NCBI GenBank assembly: GCA_040766325.1 | Contig: JAXGQR010000015.1 | Location: forward strand, 1-43,368 | Direction of reading: 5' to 3' | DNA length: 43,368 nucleotides | Source: Dehalobacterium sp040766325 | GTDB lineage: Bacteria > Bacillota > Dehalobacteriia > Dehalobacteriales > Dehalobacteriaceae | Part shown: positions 32,852 to 41,453 of the stretch, piece by piece | Layout: every line of letters starts with the position of its first letter | How positions within the stretch are numbered: the stretch's first letter is position 1 | The notes under the pieces: generated by a model | The model's input: the letters and a program-made list of their open reading frames with translations, nothing else | The model's database searches: none | Told to the model about the DNA's origin: nothing | Translations under genes and position numbers: made by a program

Positions 32852-33835
32852 TTGAACTTGAACAAAAACCTTAGAACAAGGTGTTTTTTGACGGCACTTG
32901 TTTTGATCTTAATCATCCGGACCGGGGCTTGGGCCCAAGGAGAAATTACCCTAAAGATTCATCAAGGGGAGATGAGTCACCAGATCTCCGTTGAGGCGAT
33001 TACCGGCAGCACCACCTACTTACCGGTGCGTGAAGTGTCGGAGCTGATCAATGTTCCCTTACAATGGGATTCCCATCTATCTGCCGTGGTTTGTTATACT
33101 TATGAACAAGTTTCCGTAATCCCACCGGGCATTAATGAAATCTATATCATCAAAGACACGATCGAAACCTACCCCATGACGGGAAAGCCTTTTTTGGAAC
33201 AAGGTCGGGTTTATATGCCCTTACGAAGTTTGGAAGCTTTGGGTGTGGTAGTGATTTATGATCCTGTGACAAAAGAGTGCAGCATCTATATCCCGGAGAA
33301 TATCCAGCGCTCTCCGGGAAGGATTTCACCGGAACAATTGATTGAGGTGCAGGATAAAATTGCTGCAGAGCGGGCCAAAATGCCCCAGAGAATCGGTAGC
33401 TTTACGACATATTTTAATGCCTCTGATAAAAATCGTACGCAAAATTTGAGACTGGCGGCACAGGCGATTAATAATTTTCAGCTAAGTCCTGGCAAACAGT
33501 TTTCATTTAATCAGACTGTGGGACCGCGAACACCGCAAAGAGGTTATGAAAAAGCGGGGATATTTGTTAATAAAGAACTTGTTGATGGGTATGGAGGCGG
33601 CATCTGCCAGGTATCCAGCACCTTATATAATGCGGTGCGAGATGCGGGGCTTACCGTAGTAGAAAGACATTCCCATAGCCTGCCGGTACCCTATGTGGCG
33701 GACGGAAAGGACGCTACCGTCAGCTACGGCACCTTAGATTTTAAGTTTAGAAACAACCGGGAAACCCCGGTATCTTTGAAAACAAGTGTTGAGGGCAATG
33801 TGTTGACCATAGAGATATTTTTAATGCCATATTAA
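32852..33835 (+). CDS. VanW-family exported protein with N-terminal stalk-like domain
   Basis: 327 residues from TTG 32852 (TTG 32858 is an alternative). A signal or anchor peptide (RTRCFLTALVLILIIRTGAWA) leads into a copper-amine-oxidase-N-like domain (about residues 30-150) with YLPVREVSELINVPLQWD and YMPLRSLEALGVVVIYDP. The VanW domain follows at about 175-310: FNASDKNRTQNLRLAAQAIN, PGKQFSFNQTVGPRT, GGGICQVSSTLYNAV and HSHSLPVPYV. VanW proteins are cell-envelope proteins of unclear role, first noted in vancomycin resistance operons. The neighbours give no resistance context here. Confidence 0.9.
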   Translation: MNLNKNLRTRCFLTALVLILIIRTGAWAQGEITLKIHQGEMSHQISVEAITGSTTYLPVREVSELINVPLQWDSHLSAVVCYTYEQVSVIPPGINEIYIIKDTIETYPMTGKPFLEQGRVYMPLRSLEALGVVVIYDPVTKECSIYIPENIQRSPGRISPEQLIEVQDKIAAERAKMPQRIGSFTTYFNASDKNRTQNLRLAAQAINNFQLSPGKQFSFNQTVGPRTPQRGYEKAGIFVNKELVDGYGGGICQVSSTLYNAVRDAGLTVVERHSHSLPVPYVADGKDATVSYGTLDFKFRNNRETPVSLKTSVEGNVLTIEIFLMPY

Positions 33836-33866
33836 TTAAGAACTAGCCCAAAAGGAGGTAGATTTT

Positions 33867-35273
33867 TTGGGGGGGATGGATCAATTATCCGGTTTTTTGC
33901 AGCTGAAAGAGGCTTTATCATTATCACGGGCAGAAAACAGGGAAAATCACCGTAACTATATCAACCCGGAATTAGTAAATATGATGGGTTTGATTAATTT
34001 TGATAAATTATTTGTCCGGGCGCAAAATTGTTCGGTATGGGATGAAAAAGGCCTGGAATATCTGGATTTTTTGGGGGGATATGGCGCCCTTAATTTAGGC
34101 CATAATCATCCGGAAATTAACGCGGCCTTAAGGCTGGTAGAAGAGACCCCGAATCTTTTACAAGCTGCCCTAAATCCCTTAGCCGGTGCTCTGGCGAAAA
34201 ATCTCGCTTTGATCACCCCGGGTGATCTGCAGTACAGTTTCTTTGGCAACAGCGGAGCTGAGGCCGTGGAGGGCGCTTTGAAGCTTGCCCGGGCTGCCAC
34301 CGGCAGACATAAGATTGTTTCCTGTCAAGGATCCTTTCATGGGAAAACTTTTGGAGCGCTGTCAGTGACGGGGCGAGATAAATACCGGATGCCTTTTCAT
34401 CCTTTATTGCCGGGGGTGAGCTTTATTCCTTACGGGGATGAGGAGGCCTTAGCCAAGGAACTATCAAGCGGTGACAAGGCGGCTTTTATCGTTGAGCCCA
34501 TTCAGGGCGAGGGGGGCATTATTGTTCCTCCGGCAGGTTATTTAAAGCGGGTGAGAGAAATCTGCTCCCGCTATGAGACATTACTGATCATAGATGAAAT
34601 TCAGACCGGTTTTGGCAGGACAGGCCGGATGTTTGCCTGTGAACACGAAGATGTGGTGCCGGATGTGATGTGTCTGGCCAAATCATTCGGTGGTGGCCTG
34701 ATGCCTTTAGCCGCTTATATTACCGGAGAAAAAATATGGAAAAAGGCTTACGGCGCCTTGGAAAAAGCAACTTTGCATACATCTACTTTTGGGGGAAACA
34801 GCCGGGCGGCCGCCGCCGGCATCACGGCGATGGATATTTTGCTGCGGGATAATTTGGCTGGTGCCGCGGCGGAAAAAGGTATTTATCTTAAGGGAAAATT
34901 GGACGAGCTAAAAAATCGATATCCCTTTATCAAAGAGGTACGAGGCCGAGGCTTGATCTTGGGCGTAGAATTTGCTCCGTCGGAACATAAAATACTAAAC
35001 ACCCTGTCTGGGGGGGCATTGGAAAAGGTGTCCCAAGAATATTTAGGTTCATTAGTAGCCGGTGAATTGATGAACAAACATCAGATTATTACAGCCTATA
35101 CTTTGAATAATCCCAATGTGATTCGTTTGGAGCCCCCGTTAACGATTACTTATCCTCAGCTCGACCGCATGCTTGCTGCTCTTTCAAAAGTTTTGCATAA
35201 AAATAAAGGGTTGGGTGACATGGTCTTGTCCGGTGCCAAAACCATAATCGGGGGTTTATTAAAGAAAAAATAA
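33867..35273 (+). CDS. class III PLP aminotransferase (putrescine aminotransferase-like)
   Basis: 468 residues. PLP enzyme motifs: FGNSGAEAVEGALKLAR, SCQGSFHGKTFGALS, LIIDEIQTGFGRTG and the Schiff-base lysine in CLAKSFGGGLMP. The context around the lysine (MFACEHEDVVPDVMCLAKSF) is closest, from memory, to E. coli YgjG/PatA (459 residues), which transfers the amino group of putrescine or cadaverine to 2-oxoglutarate. Ornithine or acetylornithine use cannot be excluded. TTG 33867 lies 8 nt after AAAGGAGG; the ATG at 33876 is 17 nt away. It follows the VanW gene by 31 nt. Confidence 0.88.
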   Translation: MGGMDQLSGFLQLKEALSLSRAENRENHRNYINPELVNMMGLINFDKLFVRAQNCSVWDEKGLEYLDFLGGYGALNLGHNHPEINAALRLVEETPNLLQAALNPLAGALAKNLALITPGDLQYSFFGNSGAEAVEGALKLARAATGRHKIVSCQGSFHGKTFGALSVTGRDKYRMPFHPLLPGVSFIPYGDEEALAKELSSGDKAAFIVEPIQGEGGIIVPPAGYLKRVREICSRYETLLIIDEIQTGFGRTGRMFACEHEDVVPDVMCLAKSFGGGLMPLAAYITGEKIWKKAYGALEKATLHTSTFGGNSRAAAAGITAMDILLRDNLAGAAAEKGIYLKGKLDELKNRYPFIKEVRGRGLILGVEFAPSEHKILNTLSGGALEKVSQEYLGSLVAGELMNKHQIITAYTLNNPNVIRLEPPLTITYPQLDRMLAALSKVLHKNKGLGDMVLSGAKTIIGGLLKKK

Positions 35274-35315
35274 CCGAATATTAACATAAATAAAATAAAA
35301 AACAATTGGCTTTGT

Positions 35316-35344
35316 TTGACATCTCCCGATCCCTCTGATACTAT
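35316..35344 (+). promoter_or_regulatory. sigma-A type promoter for the FAD-dependent dehydrogenase gene
   Basis: TTGACA (35316-35321), 17-bp spacer, TACTAT (35339-35344). It gives a leader of about 130 nt before GTG 35481. Confidence 0.6.
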
Positions 35345-35388
35345 TAATGTGGATTATCATGTTATATTGTGCCATAAGACTCTGAGGG

Positions 35389-35430
35389 ACCTGAATGGGA
35401 AATGGGAAAATACCTATTCGGGTGGTTTTT
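35389..35430 (+). terminator. attenuator-like hairpin in the leader of the FAD-dependent dehydrogenase gene
   Basis: ACCTGAATGGG (35389-35399) pairs with CCTATTCGGGT (35413-35423), 11 bp including two G-U pairs, then GGTTTTTG. It lies downstream of the promoter at 35316 and before the gene, so it would act as an attenuator rather than as a normal terminator. No anti-terminator identified. Confidence 0.4.
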
Positions 35431-35480
35431 GTGTAAAAAATCTTTAATTTGGCACGAGACAGAACGGGGGTAGTAAAAGG

Positions 35481-36890
35481 GTGCAAAAGAAATATGATGT
35501 GGTCATTATTGGGGCAGGTCCGGCAGGGATTTTTACCGCGATTGAATTGACCAGGAAAAAACCCCAGGTTCATATTCTTATCATTGATAAAGGGCATACT
35601 ATTGATAAAAGGACTTGCCCTGCCCGGGAACAGGGCAAGTGCATAAATTGTGATCCTTGTGCGATCACCAGTGGTTGGTCCGGTGCCGGTGCATTTAGTG
35701 ATGGCAAACTCTCTCTTTCTCCGGATGTTGGTGGACGCATCTTGGAATATATGTCCCCGGAAGAAGCCCAGACAGGAATTAATTATGCGGATAAAATCTA
35801 TTTAGAATTTGGTGCTCAGGAAATCGTTTACGGACTGGATGAGAAAAAGGTGGATGATATTGCCTACGAGGCCTCCAAACACAGTATCCAGCTGATTCCT
35901 TGTCCTGTTCGCCATCTGGGAACAGAGCGGGCCTTTAATGTGCTCCGGGGTATGTATCGTTATCTGATTAACGAAACTAATGTGGACTTTATGGAATTAA
36001 CCAAGGTAGAAAAAATTTTGACCGAGGGAGATCAGGCGCGCGGGGTCCTGGTGAAACCCAGAGGGCAAGAACCTTTGGAAATATTAGCGGATTTTGTGGT
36101 GGCAGCGCCGGGACGGGGAGGAGCCGAATGGCTTGCCCAGCAAACCCGGGACCTTAATATCAAAACAGATAATAACGAAGTAGATATCGGACTACGCATA
36201 GAAGTGCCTAATTCTGTCATGGATCATCTTACCCGGGACTTGTATGAGGCAAAACTGGTTTATTATTCCGATACTTTTGATAACAAGGTGCGTTCCTTCT
36301 GTGTTAATCCCGGTGGTGTCGTCTCCGAAGAACATTATGAAAGAAAAATTGCAGTTGTCAACGGACATAGCTATTCTGATGAGAGACTGAAAACAAAGAA
36401 TACAAATTTTGCTCTTTTAGTATCAACCAGGTTTACGGAACCCTTTAACGAGCCCATTGCCTATGGGGAATATATTGCCCGTTTGGCCAATATGCTCACA
36501 GGGGGCGGTGTAATGGTGCAACGGCTGGGTGATGTCCTAAAAGGACGGCGCACAGACTATGACCGTTTAAAAAAATCAACCACGATACCTACTTTAAAAA
36601 CCGCCGTGCCGGGGGATTTAAGTTACGTTTTGCCCGCCCGATATCTGACCTCGATTATTGAGACATTAAAAGCTTTTGATCATATTGCTCCGGGTATTTA
36701 TGCTCGGAACACACTCCTTTATGGAGCCGAAGTGAAATTTTACTCATCTAAGGTGCGTGTTTCCAACAACTTTGAAACGGAAGTTGCCAATCTTTACACC
36801 ATTGGTGACGGAGCGGGGATTACCAGAGGTTTGATGCAGGCATCGGTAACAGGGATTGTAGTAGCACGGGATATTTCATCCAAGATTTAA
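35481..36890 (+). CDS. FAD-dependent dehydrogenase, COG2509-type
   Basis: 469 residues. N-terminal FAD Rossmann motif VVIIGAGPAGIFTAIEL, then a cysteine-containing segment CPAREQGKCINCDPC (four cysteines that could bind metal or be redox active) and TSGWSGAGAFSDGKL. A second glycine-rich strand, AAPGRGGAEW, and the C-terminal FAD-contact region YTIGDGAGITRG follow. This uncharacterised dehydrogenase family is often next to purA in Clostridia, as here (56 nt). The start is GTG 35481, close after GGGGGTAG. The reaction is unknown. Confidence 0.88.
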   Translation: MQKKYDVVIIGAGPAGIFTAIELTRKKPQVHILIIDKGHTIDKRTCPAREQGKCINCDPCAITSGWSGAGAFSDGKLSLSPDVGGRILEYMSPEEAQTGINYADKIYLEFGAQEIVYGLDEKKVDDIAYEASKHSIQLIPCPVRHLGTERAFNVLRGMYRYLINETNVDFMELTKVEKILTEGDQARGVLVKPRGQEPLEILADFVVAAPGRGGAEWLAQQTRDLNIKTDNNEVDIGLRIEVPNSVMDHLTRDLYEAKLVYYSDTFDNKVRSFCVNPGGVVSEEHYERKIAVVNGHSYSDERLKTKNTNFALLVSTRFTEPFNEPIAYGEYIARLANMLTGGGVMVQRLGDVLKGRRTDYDRLKKSTTIPTLKTAVPGDLSYVLPARYLTSIIETLKAFDHIAPGIYARNTLLYGAEVKFYSSKVRVSNNFETEVANLYTIGDGAGITRGLMQASVTGIVVARDISSKI

Positions 36891-36946
36891 TGATCTGGAG
36901 TTTTGAAATACATTCGTGTCAAATTTAGTTAGTGGAGGTGCTGCTC

Positions 36947-38230
36947 ATGTCAGCAGTGGTATTAATTGGGGCCCAATGGGGAGACGAAGGTAAAGGAAAA
37001 ATCACAGATTTTCTGGCAGAAAAGGCCGATATGGTTGTGCGTTACCAGGGAGGCAGTAATGCCGGTCATACGGTAGTGGTGGGGGAGGAAGAATATAAGC
37101 TTCATCTGATTCCCTCCGGTATTTTATATCCCAATACCTCGTGCATTATCGGTAATGGTGTGGTGGCGGATATTGAGACCCTCTTGAATGAATTGGATGG
37201 TTTAACAGAACGCGGCATAGCAACCGATCATTTGCATATCTCTGACCGAACTCATGTTATTATGCCCTATCATCGGCTTTTGGATCAACTTCAGGAGGAA
37301 GGTAAAGGAGATCAAAAGATTGGCACCACGAAAAAGGGTATTGGTCCCGCCTATGTTGATAAGGCCTTACGAGTGGGGATCCGCATGGTTGATCTTCTGG
37401 ACGAGGAGATCTTTGCCCGCAAAGTAGAGGATAATCTCAAGGAAAAAAACTTGATTTTTACGCAAGTTTATGGGGTGGAAGGTTTTCGTAAAGAAGACAT
37501 CCTGGCTCAATTCAAACCTCTTATCGAACGAATCAAACCCTATATTACGGATACTTCGCTTCTGGTTAATCAAGCTTTGGAGCAGGGACAAAATGTGCTC
37601 TTTGAAGGAGCTCAGGGGACTTTGTTAGATTTGGATCAGGGAACATATCCCTTTGTCACCTCATCTCATCCAACGGCTGGAGGAGCTTGCATCGGAGCTG
37701 GTATAGGTCCTACCAAAATTAACAAGGTGTTGGGTGTAGTCAAGGCTTATACCACTCGGGTCGGAGAAGGCCCCTTCCCCACCGAATTAAACGATGCTAT
37801 GGGCGAAATGATCCGCAAAGAAGGTTTTGAGTTTGGCACAACCACGGGACGTCCCCGGCGCTGCGGCTGGTTTGATGCGGTAATTGCCCGTTACAGTGTG
37901 CGCATGAACGGTTTAACGGGGCTGGCTTTAACGAAGATGGATGTATTGGATAAATTAGCTGAAATTAAAATATGTTATGGCTATGAATATCGAGGGCAGA
38001 CATTGTCCCACTTCCCATCCAGCCTGCAAACCTTGGAGGAATGCCGGCCAATTTATGAGACCGTGGAAGGATGGCAGGAAGATACTAGCAAAGCCAAGAC
38101 CTTCGAAGCATTGCCGCCAAAAGCACAAAAGTACATTAAGAAAATTGAAGAACTTTCCGGCTGTAAGGTTGTCCTTGTGTCAGTTGGCCCCAAGAGGGAT
38201 CAAACCATTATTAGAGAAGAACTCTATTAA
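36947..38230 (+). CDS. purA: adenylosuccinate synthetase
   Basis: 427 residues; GTP-dependent formation of adenylosuccinate from IMP and aspartate in AMP synthesis. Visible motifs: IGAQWGDEGKGKITD at the N-terminus (catalytic Asp and P-loop), YQGGSNAGHTVV, GTTKKGIGPAY, GAQGTLLDLDQGTYPFVTSS, and TTTGRPRRCGWFD, the IMP/Asp loop. ATG 36947 follows GGAGGTG; the in-frame GTG at 36932 overlaps that ribosome binding site. In many Firmicutes purA lies just after dnaB; here a roughly 30-kb accessory block separates them. No terminator is obvious in 38231-38426. Confidence 0.98.
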   Translation: MSAVVLIGAQWGDEGKGKITDFLAEKADMVVRYQGGSNAGHTVVVGEEEYKLHLIPSGILYPNTSCIIGNGVVADIETLLNELDGLTERGIATDHLHISDRTHVIMPYHRLLDQLQEEGKGDQKIGTTKKGIGPAYVDKALRVGIRMVDLLDEEIFARKVEDNLKEKNLIFTQVYGVEGFRKEDILAQFKPLIERIKPYITDTSLLVNQALEQGQNVLFEGAQGTLLDLDQGTYPFVTSSHPTAGGACIGAGIGPTKINKVLGVVKAYTTRVGEGPFPTELNDAMGEMIRKEGFEFGTTTGRPRRCGWFDAVIARYSVRMNGLTGLALTKMDVLDKLAEIKICYGYEYRGQTLSHFPSSLQTLEECRPIYETVEGWQEDTSKAKTFEALPPKAQKYIKKIEELSGCKVVLVSVGPKRDQTIIREELY

Positions 38231-38426
38231 TGAAGCGACACTCCCAATTTAATCACACATTATTAAATAAAATAAAATTCCGGATTCAATGTAAAATAAG
38301 CAAACTAGCAGTTGACAAATAGGGTAATTTAGTGCAATATATATAAACACAGAGAAACAAAGCTTCTTCCCCTGTATAAGACAATTTTTGATGTATTATA
38401 CAAAAATTAAGATTATAAAATACTTG

Positions 38427-38455
38427 TTGACAGAAGAAGCTTGCTGTAGTATAAT
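38427..38455 (+). promoter_or_regulatory. strong consensus promoter of the tRNA pair
   Basis: TTGACA (38427-38432), 17-bp spacer, TATAAT (38450-38455), 19 nt before tRNA-Lys. This matches the sigma-A consensus exactly. A second TTGACA at 38312-38317 has a weaker -10 (CAATAT at 38335-38340). Confidence 0.9.
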
Positions 38456-38474
38456 ATGTTCCTGTGAGACAAAT

Positions 38475-38550
38475 GAGCCATTAGCTCAGTCGGTAGAGCA
38501 CCTGACTTTTAATCAGGGTGTCCCGCGTTCGAGTCGCGGATGGCTCACCA
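38475..38550 (+). tRNA. tRNA-Lys (anticodon TTT)
   Basis: 76 nt with encoded CCA. Acceptor GAGCCAT/ATGGCTC, D arm TAGCTCAGTCGGTAGAGCA, anticodon stem-loop CTGACTTTTAATCAG with anticodon TTT, T arm GCGTTCGAGTCGC. All four arms pair. Confidence 0.98.
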
Positions 38551-38559
38551 TTTTTTTCT

Positions 38560-38638
38560 GGCCCGTTGGAGAAGCGGCTTAACTCACCAGCCTTTCACGC
38601 TGGCAGTTTCAGGGGTTCGAATCCCCTACGGGTCACCA
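38560..38638 (+). tRNA. tRNA-Glu (anticodon TTC)
   Basis: 79 nt with encoded CCA. Acceptor GGCCCGT/ACGGGTC (one G-U), anticodon stem CCAGC/GCTGG around CTTTCAC with anticodon TTC, T arm AGGGGTTCGAATCCCCT. It lies 9 nt after tRNA-Lys, probably one transcript. Confidence 0.97.
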
Positions 38639-38649
38639 ACAATTAATCA

Positions 38650-38685
38650 CGTGCAACAAGGTTCTTATCTTGGTGCACGTTTTTT
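38650..38685 (+). terminator. intrinsic terminator after the tRNA pair
   Basis: CGTGCAACAAG (38650-38660) pairs with CTTGGTGCACG (38669-38679), one mismatch, followed by TTTTTT. Confidence 0.9.
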
Positions 38686-38783
38686 ATTTCTCGTGTAAAA
38701 AAGATGTAGAAAACTAAAAAGATGGTCGCAAACTTCGCAGCCCGGCCTTGTAAAAACCGACAAGTTTTTTCCTGTCCCCCCTC

Positions 38784-38789
38784 TATAAT
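38784..38789 (+). promoter_or_regulatory. -10 element of spoIIE
   Basis: TATAAT 32 nt before GTG 38821, without a consensus -35. ACCGACA at 38756-38762 differs by two positions from the reverse 0A box TTCGACA, about 37 bp before the likely start. B. subtilis spoIIE is a Spo0A-activated promoter with atypical -35 spacing, so the same control is plausible but unproven. Confidence 0.4.
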
Positions 38790-38820
38790 GGAATAGAATA
38801 ATAATTAGGGGTGTGGTGCT

Positions 38821-41325
38821 GTGTCGGGAAACACTCGGATCAACATAGAATATCAACGAAAACAAAAACAGTCCAAATTTAAGTACAAGTACGATTGGCC
38901 CTTAAAGCTGAAAATGGGGAGCAAAAAATTAGCCGTCAAGTTTGCGCCAACCGTAAAATATAAAATTCCTCGCCGGTCCTGGGATGATTTTCTCCTCGTC
39001 TTACCGGAAATCATCTTCTTTGCGGCGGTGGGTTTTATCTTGAGCAGAGCTGAGGTTCTGGGGAGTATCTTGCCCTTCGGTCCTGCTTTTTATGCTGCTT
39101 TGGCCTGTAGCGACAGAAGACAGGCTTTTTTTCAGGCCTTGCCGATTATGGGGGGCTTATTAACCGTTTTATCGGGACAGGCTTATTTATATAATATGGG
39201 GATAATCATCCTTTTAGGCATTGTTTTTTTCTTTCATTCCATAGATCTTGATCGGCAATGGACCCAGGTGCCGGCCGTGGTTTTTTCTGCCGTCCTTGTG
39301 GTCAAGGGCCTCGGCCTTTTTTGGGGACATGCATCTGAATACCAAATCATCTCGCTCCTTTTTGAAGGCGCCTTCGCAGCCGGGTTATCCTTGGTTTTTT
39401 TAGTAGTACAAAGGTTGATCTTGAATCGCCAAGCCATAAATCGTTTTTCAGCCGATGAGATCGTCTGCATTTTTGTCGCCCTGATCGGCTTAATCATGGG
39501 TATGGGAAGTTTCAGTGTGGCCGGCATAGAAATCGGTGCCATGATCAGTCGCTTGACCGTTATTTTAGCGGCCTTTATCGGGGGAGGCGGTGCCGGTGCT
39601 GCTATGGGGACCTTAGTAGGTGTGGTACCTAGTCTATCCTCCATGATTGCCCCCTCCATCATTGGCCTGTATGCCTTCTCCGGATTATTAGCCGGAGTAT
39701 TTAACGGTTTCGGTCGACTGGGTGTGGTGATGGGCTTTTTATTAGGCAATCTGCTTTTGGCTCTATACCTTTTGGATACTAGTTTAATTATATCTTCCCT
39801 CACAGCCTCCGCTATGGCCGGCCTTTTATTTTTTTTAGTGCCAATGGCATGGCTGCACAAGTTGGGTAGCATCTTTCATTACAGCCTGGCCGGAAAGGAA
39901 CAGACCCCCAAAGAAGACTATTCCCAGCGTCTTGCCCTGAACAAATTAAATAGTGTCAGTCACGTTTTTCATGAATTGGCCGCTACCATGGAGCAAATTG
40001 CCGGTGAACAGGATTCAAGCGATGATTATAATATCAATTCTGTGCTGCACCGAATCTCCGCTCGGGTATGCCAGGATTGCACCTTACAGAAACTATGCTG
40101 GGAAAAGGATTTTTACCAAACTTATCGCTCCATAGTTTCTTTATTTACCGCCATTGAAAAAGATGGTGGTGTCAGTATCAAGGATATGCCTGTAGGCTTA
40201 CGCAAAAGGTGTTCCCATGCTCAGGAAATGCTTATTGCCGTTAATTGTTTATTTGAACTGTATCAAAAGAATCACTATTGGCAGTTGCATATGGAAAACA
40301 CCCGCAGCCTGATGGCCAATCAATTGACCGGATCGGCGCAGATTATTGATAAAGTCACCAAAGAAATCAAAAACAGCGGGAACTCACGATATTATTTGGA
40401 GGCTCATTTAAAAAAAATGTTAGCCGGGAGAGGATTTTTTGTGGAACGGGTTTCCGTCATGAACATTGGAGAAAATTCCCTGGATTTAGTCTTGGAGGTG
40501 ATTTCCTGTCCTGGAGTTGACGACTGTCAAAGGATTCTTCTTCCTGCTTTATCTCGGCTTGTGGGGAAAGAGTATCAGATTATCCAATCAAATTGTTCCT
40601 ATGACACCGGTATCAAAAGCTGCCGTTTCCGCATGATGGATGCCCGGGCTTTTAGGCTGAACATTGCTCAATATGCCATAGCTAAACATGAAGAGGATGT
40701 GTGTGGCGACAGTACCAATGTTATTTTCCTGCCCGAAGGAAAACAGATTCTCATGCTTAGTGACGGAATGGGTATCGGGGAAAGCGCTGCCCTGGAATCA
40801 GAAACTTCTCTGCATCTCTTGGAAAAACTACTGGAAAATGGCTTTGATGAAACCAGCGCTATCCAAACCATAAATTCTGTGCTCATGTTTCGGGCTAAAG
40901 AAGATACCTTTGCCACCATGGATATTTGTATCATCGACTTATTTTCCGGAGCCACAGATTTTATTAAAATTGGCGCCGGACCCAGTTTTGTCAAGAAAAA
41001 GGAAGGGGTCAATATCATTCGTGCCTCAAGTCTACCGATTGGGATTTTAAATCATGTGGAGATGGAGACGATGAAAGAGGTGATCCGTCCTGGGGATGTG
41101 ATTGTGCTCGCCTCCGACGGTTTATTAGATACCGGGCATAGGTTGGAGGATGCGGAGCGCTGGATTGCCGGAATCATCGAGAACAGTCCGGAAAGAAACC
41201 CCAAAAGATTGGCGGAATCCCTGGTGAAAAATGCCGTGAACCTGGGGGGAGGCAGACCCCGGGATGATATATCCGTTATTGTGGCCGTTGTGGAAGATGA
41301 TGTGGAGGATCTTGAAGATTATTAG
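38821..41325 (+). CDS. spoIIE: stage II sporulation protein E (SpoIIE phosphatase)
   Basis: 834 residues. Residues 1-45 are basic and cytoplasmic; residues about 55-345 contain around ten membrane helices; a central regulatory and FtsZ-interaction region follows; the C-terminal PP2C-type phosphatase domain is at about 610-830. Metal-binding signatures include MLSDGMGIGESAALES, DICIIDLFSGATDFIKIGAG and LASDGLLDTG. In B. subtilis it localises to the polar septum and dephosphorylates SpoIIAA-P to release sigma-F in the forespore. Length matches family members (about 827). Start is GTG 38821. Its presence implies sporulation ability. Confidence 0.97.
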   Translation: MSGNTRINIEYQRKQKQSKFKYKYDWPLKLKMGSKKLAVKFAPTVKYKIPRRSWDDFLLVLPEIIFFAAVGFILSRAEVLGSILPFGPAFYAALACSDRRQAFFQALPIMGGLLTVLSGQAYLYNMGIIILLGIVFFFHSIDLDRQWTQVPAVVFSAVLVVKGLGLFWGHASEYQIISLLFEGAFAAGLSLVFLVVQRLILNRQAINRFSADEIVCIFVALIGLIMGMGSFSVAGIEIGAMISRLTVILAAFIGGGGAGAAMGTLVGVVPSLSSMIAPSIIGLYAFSGLLAGVFNGFGRLGVVMGFLLGNLLLALYLLDTSLIISSLTASAMAGLLFFLVPMAWLHKLGSIFHYSLAGKEQTPKEDYSQRLALNKLNSVSHVFHELAATMEQIAGEQDSSDDYNINSVLHRISARVCQDCTLQKLCWEKDFYQTYRSIVSLFTAIEKDGGVSIKDMPVGLRKRCSHAQEMLIAVNCLFELYQKNHYWQLHMENTRSLMANQLTGSAQIIDKVTKEIKNSGNSRYYLEAHLKKMLAGRGFFVERVSVMNIGENSLDLVLEVISCPGVDDCQRILLPALSRLVGKEYQIIQSNCSYDTGIKSCRFRMMDARAFRLNIAQYAIAKHEEDVCGDSTNVIFLPEGKQILMLSDGMGIGESAALESETSLHLLEKLLENGFDETSAIQTINSVLMFRAKEDTFATMDICIIDLFSGATDFIKIGAGPSFVKKKEGVNIIRASSLPIGILNHVEMETMKEVIRPGDVIVLASDGLLDTGHRLEDAERWIAGIIENSPERNPKRLAESLVKNAVNLGGGRPRDDISVIVAVVEDDVEDLEDY

Positions 41326-41371
41326 AAATAAAAATTTGGTTATAATAAAGGGAAAAAGGTATTGGATCGCG

Positions 41372-41395
41372 AAAACACGGATAGAACCGTGTTTT
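41372..41395 (+). terminator. intrinsic terminator after spoIIE
   Basis: AAAACACGG (41372-41380), loop ATAGAA, CCGTGTTTT (41387-41395), continuing into a T run. It separates spoIIE from tilS. Confidence 0.85.
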
Positions 41396-41453
41396 TTCGA
41401 TTTTTTCAAAGGGGAAAACCCATTATCTCCTCATGAAGATAGGGAAAAGTAAA

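Noticed and set aside
38360..38442. 9-bp inverted repeat AAGCTTCTT (38360-38368) / AAGAAGCTT (38434-38442) around the tRNA promoter
   Set aside because: The loop would be over 60 nt and the right arm lies in the promoter spacer; a chance match is more likely than a functional hairpin.
38388..38582. 64-codon plus-strand frame covering the tRNA genes
   Set aside because: It runs through tRNA-Lys and has no ribosome binding site.
39234..39872. 212-codon minus-strand frame inside spoIIE
   Set aside because: Antisense shadow of the membrane-helix-rich part of SpoIIE; low-complexity P, K, T-rich product and no start signals.
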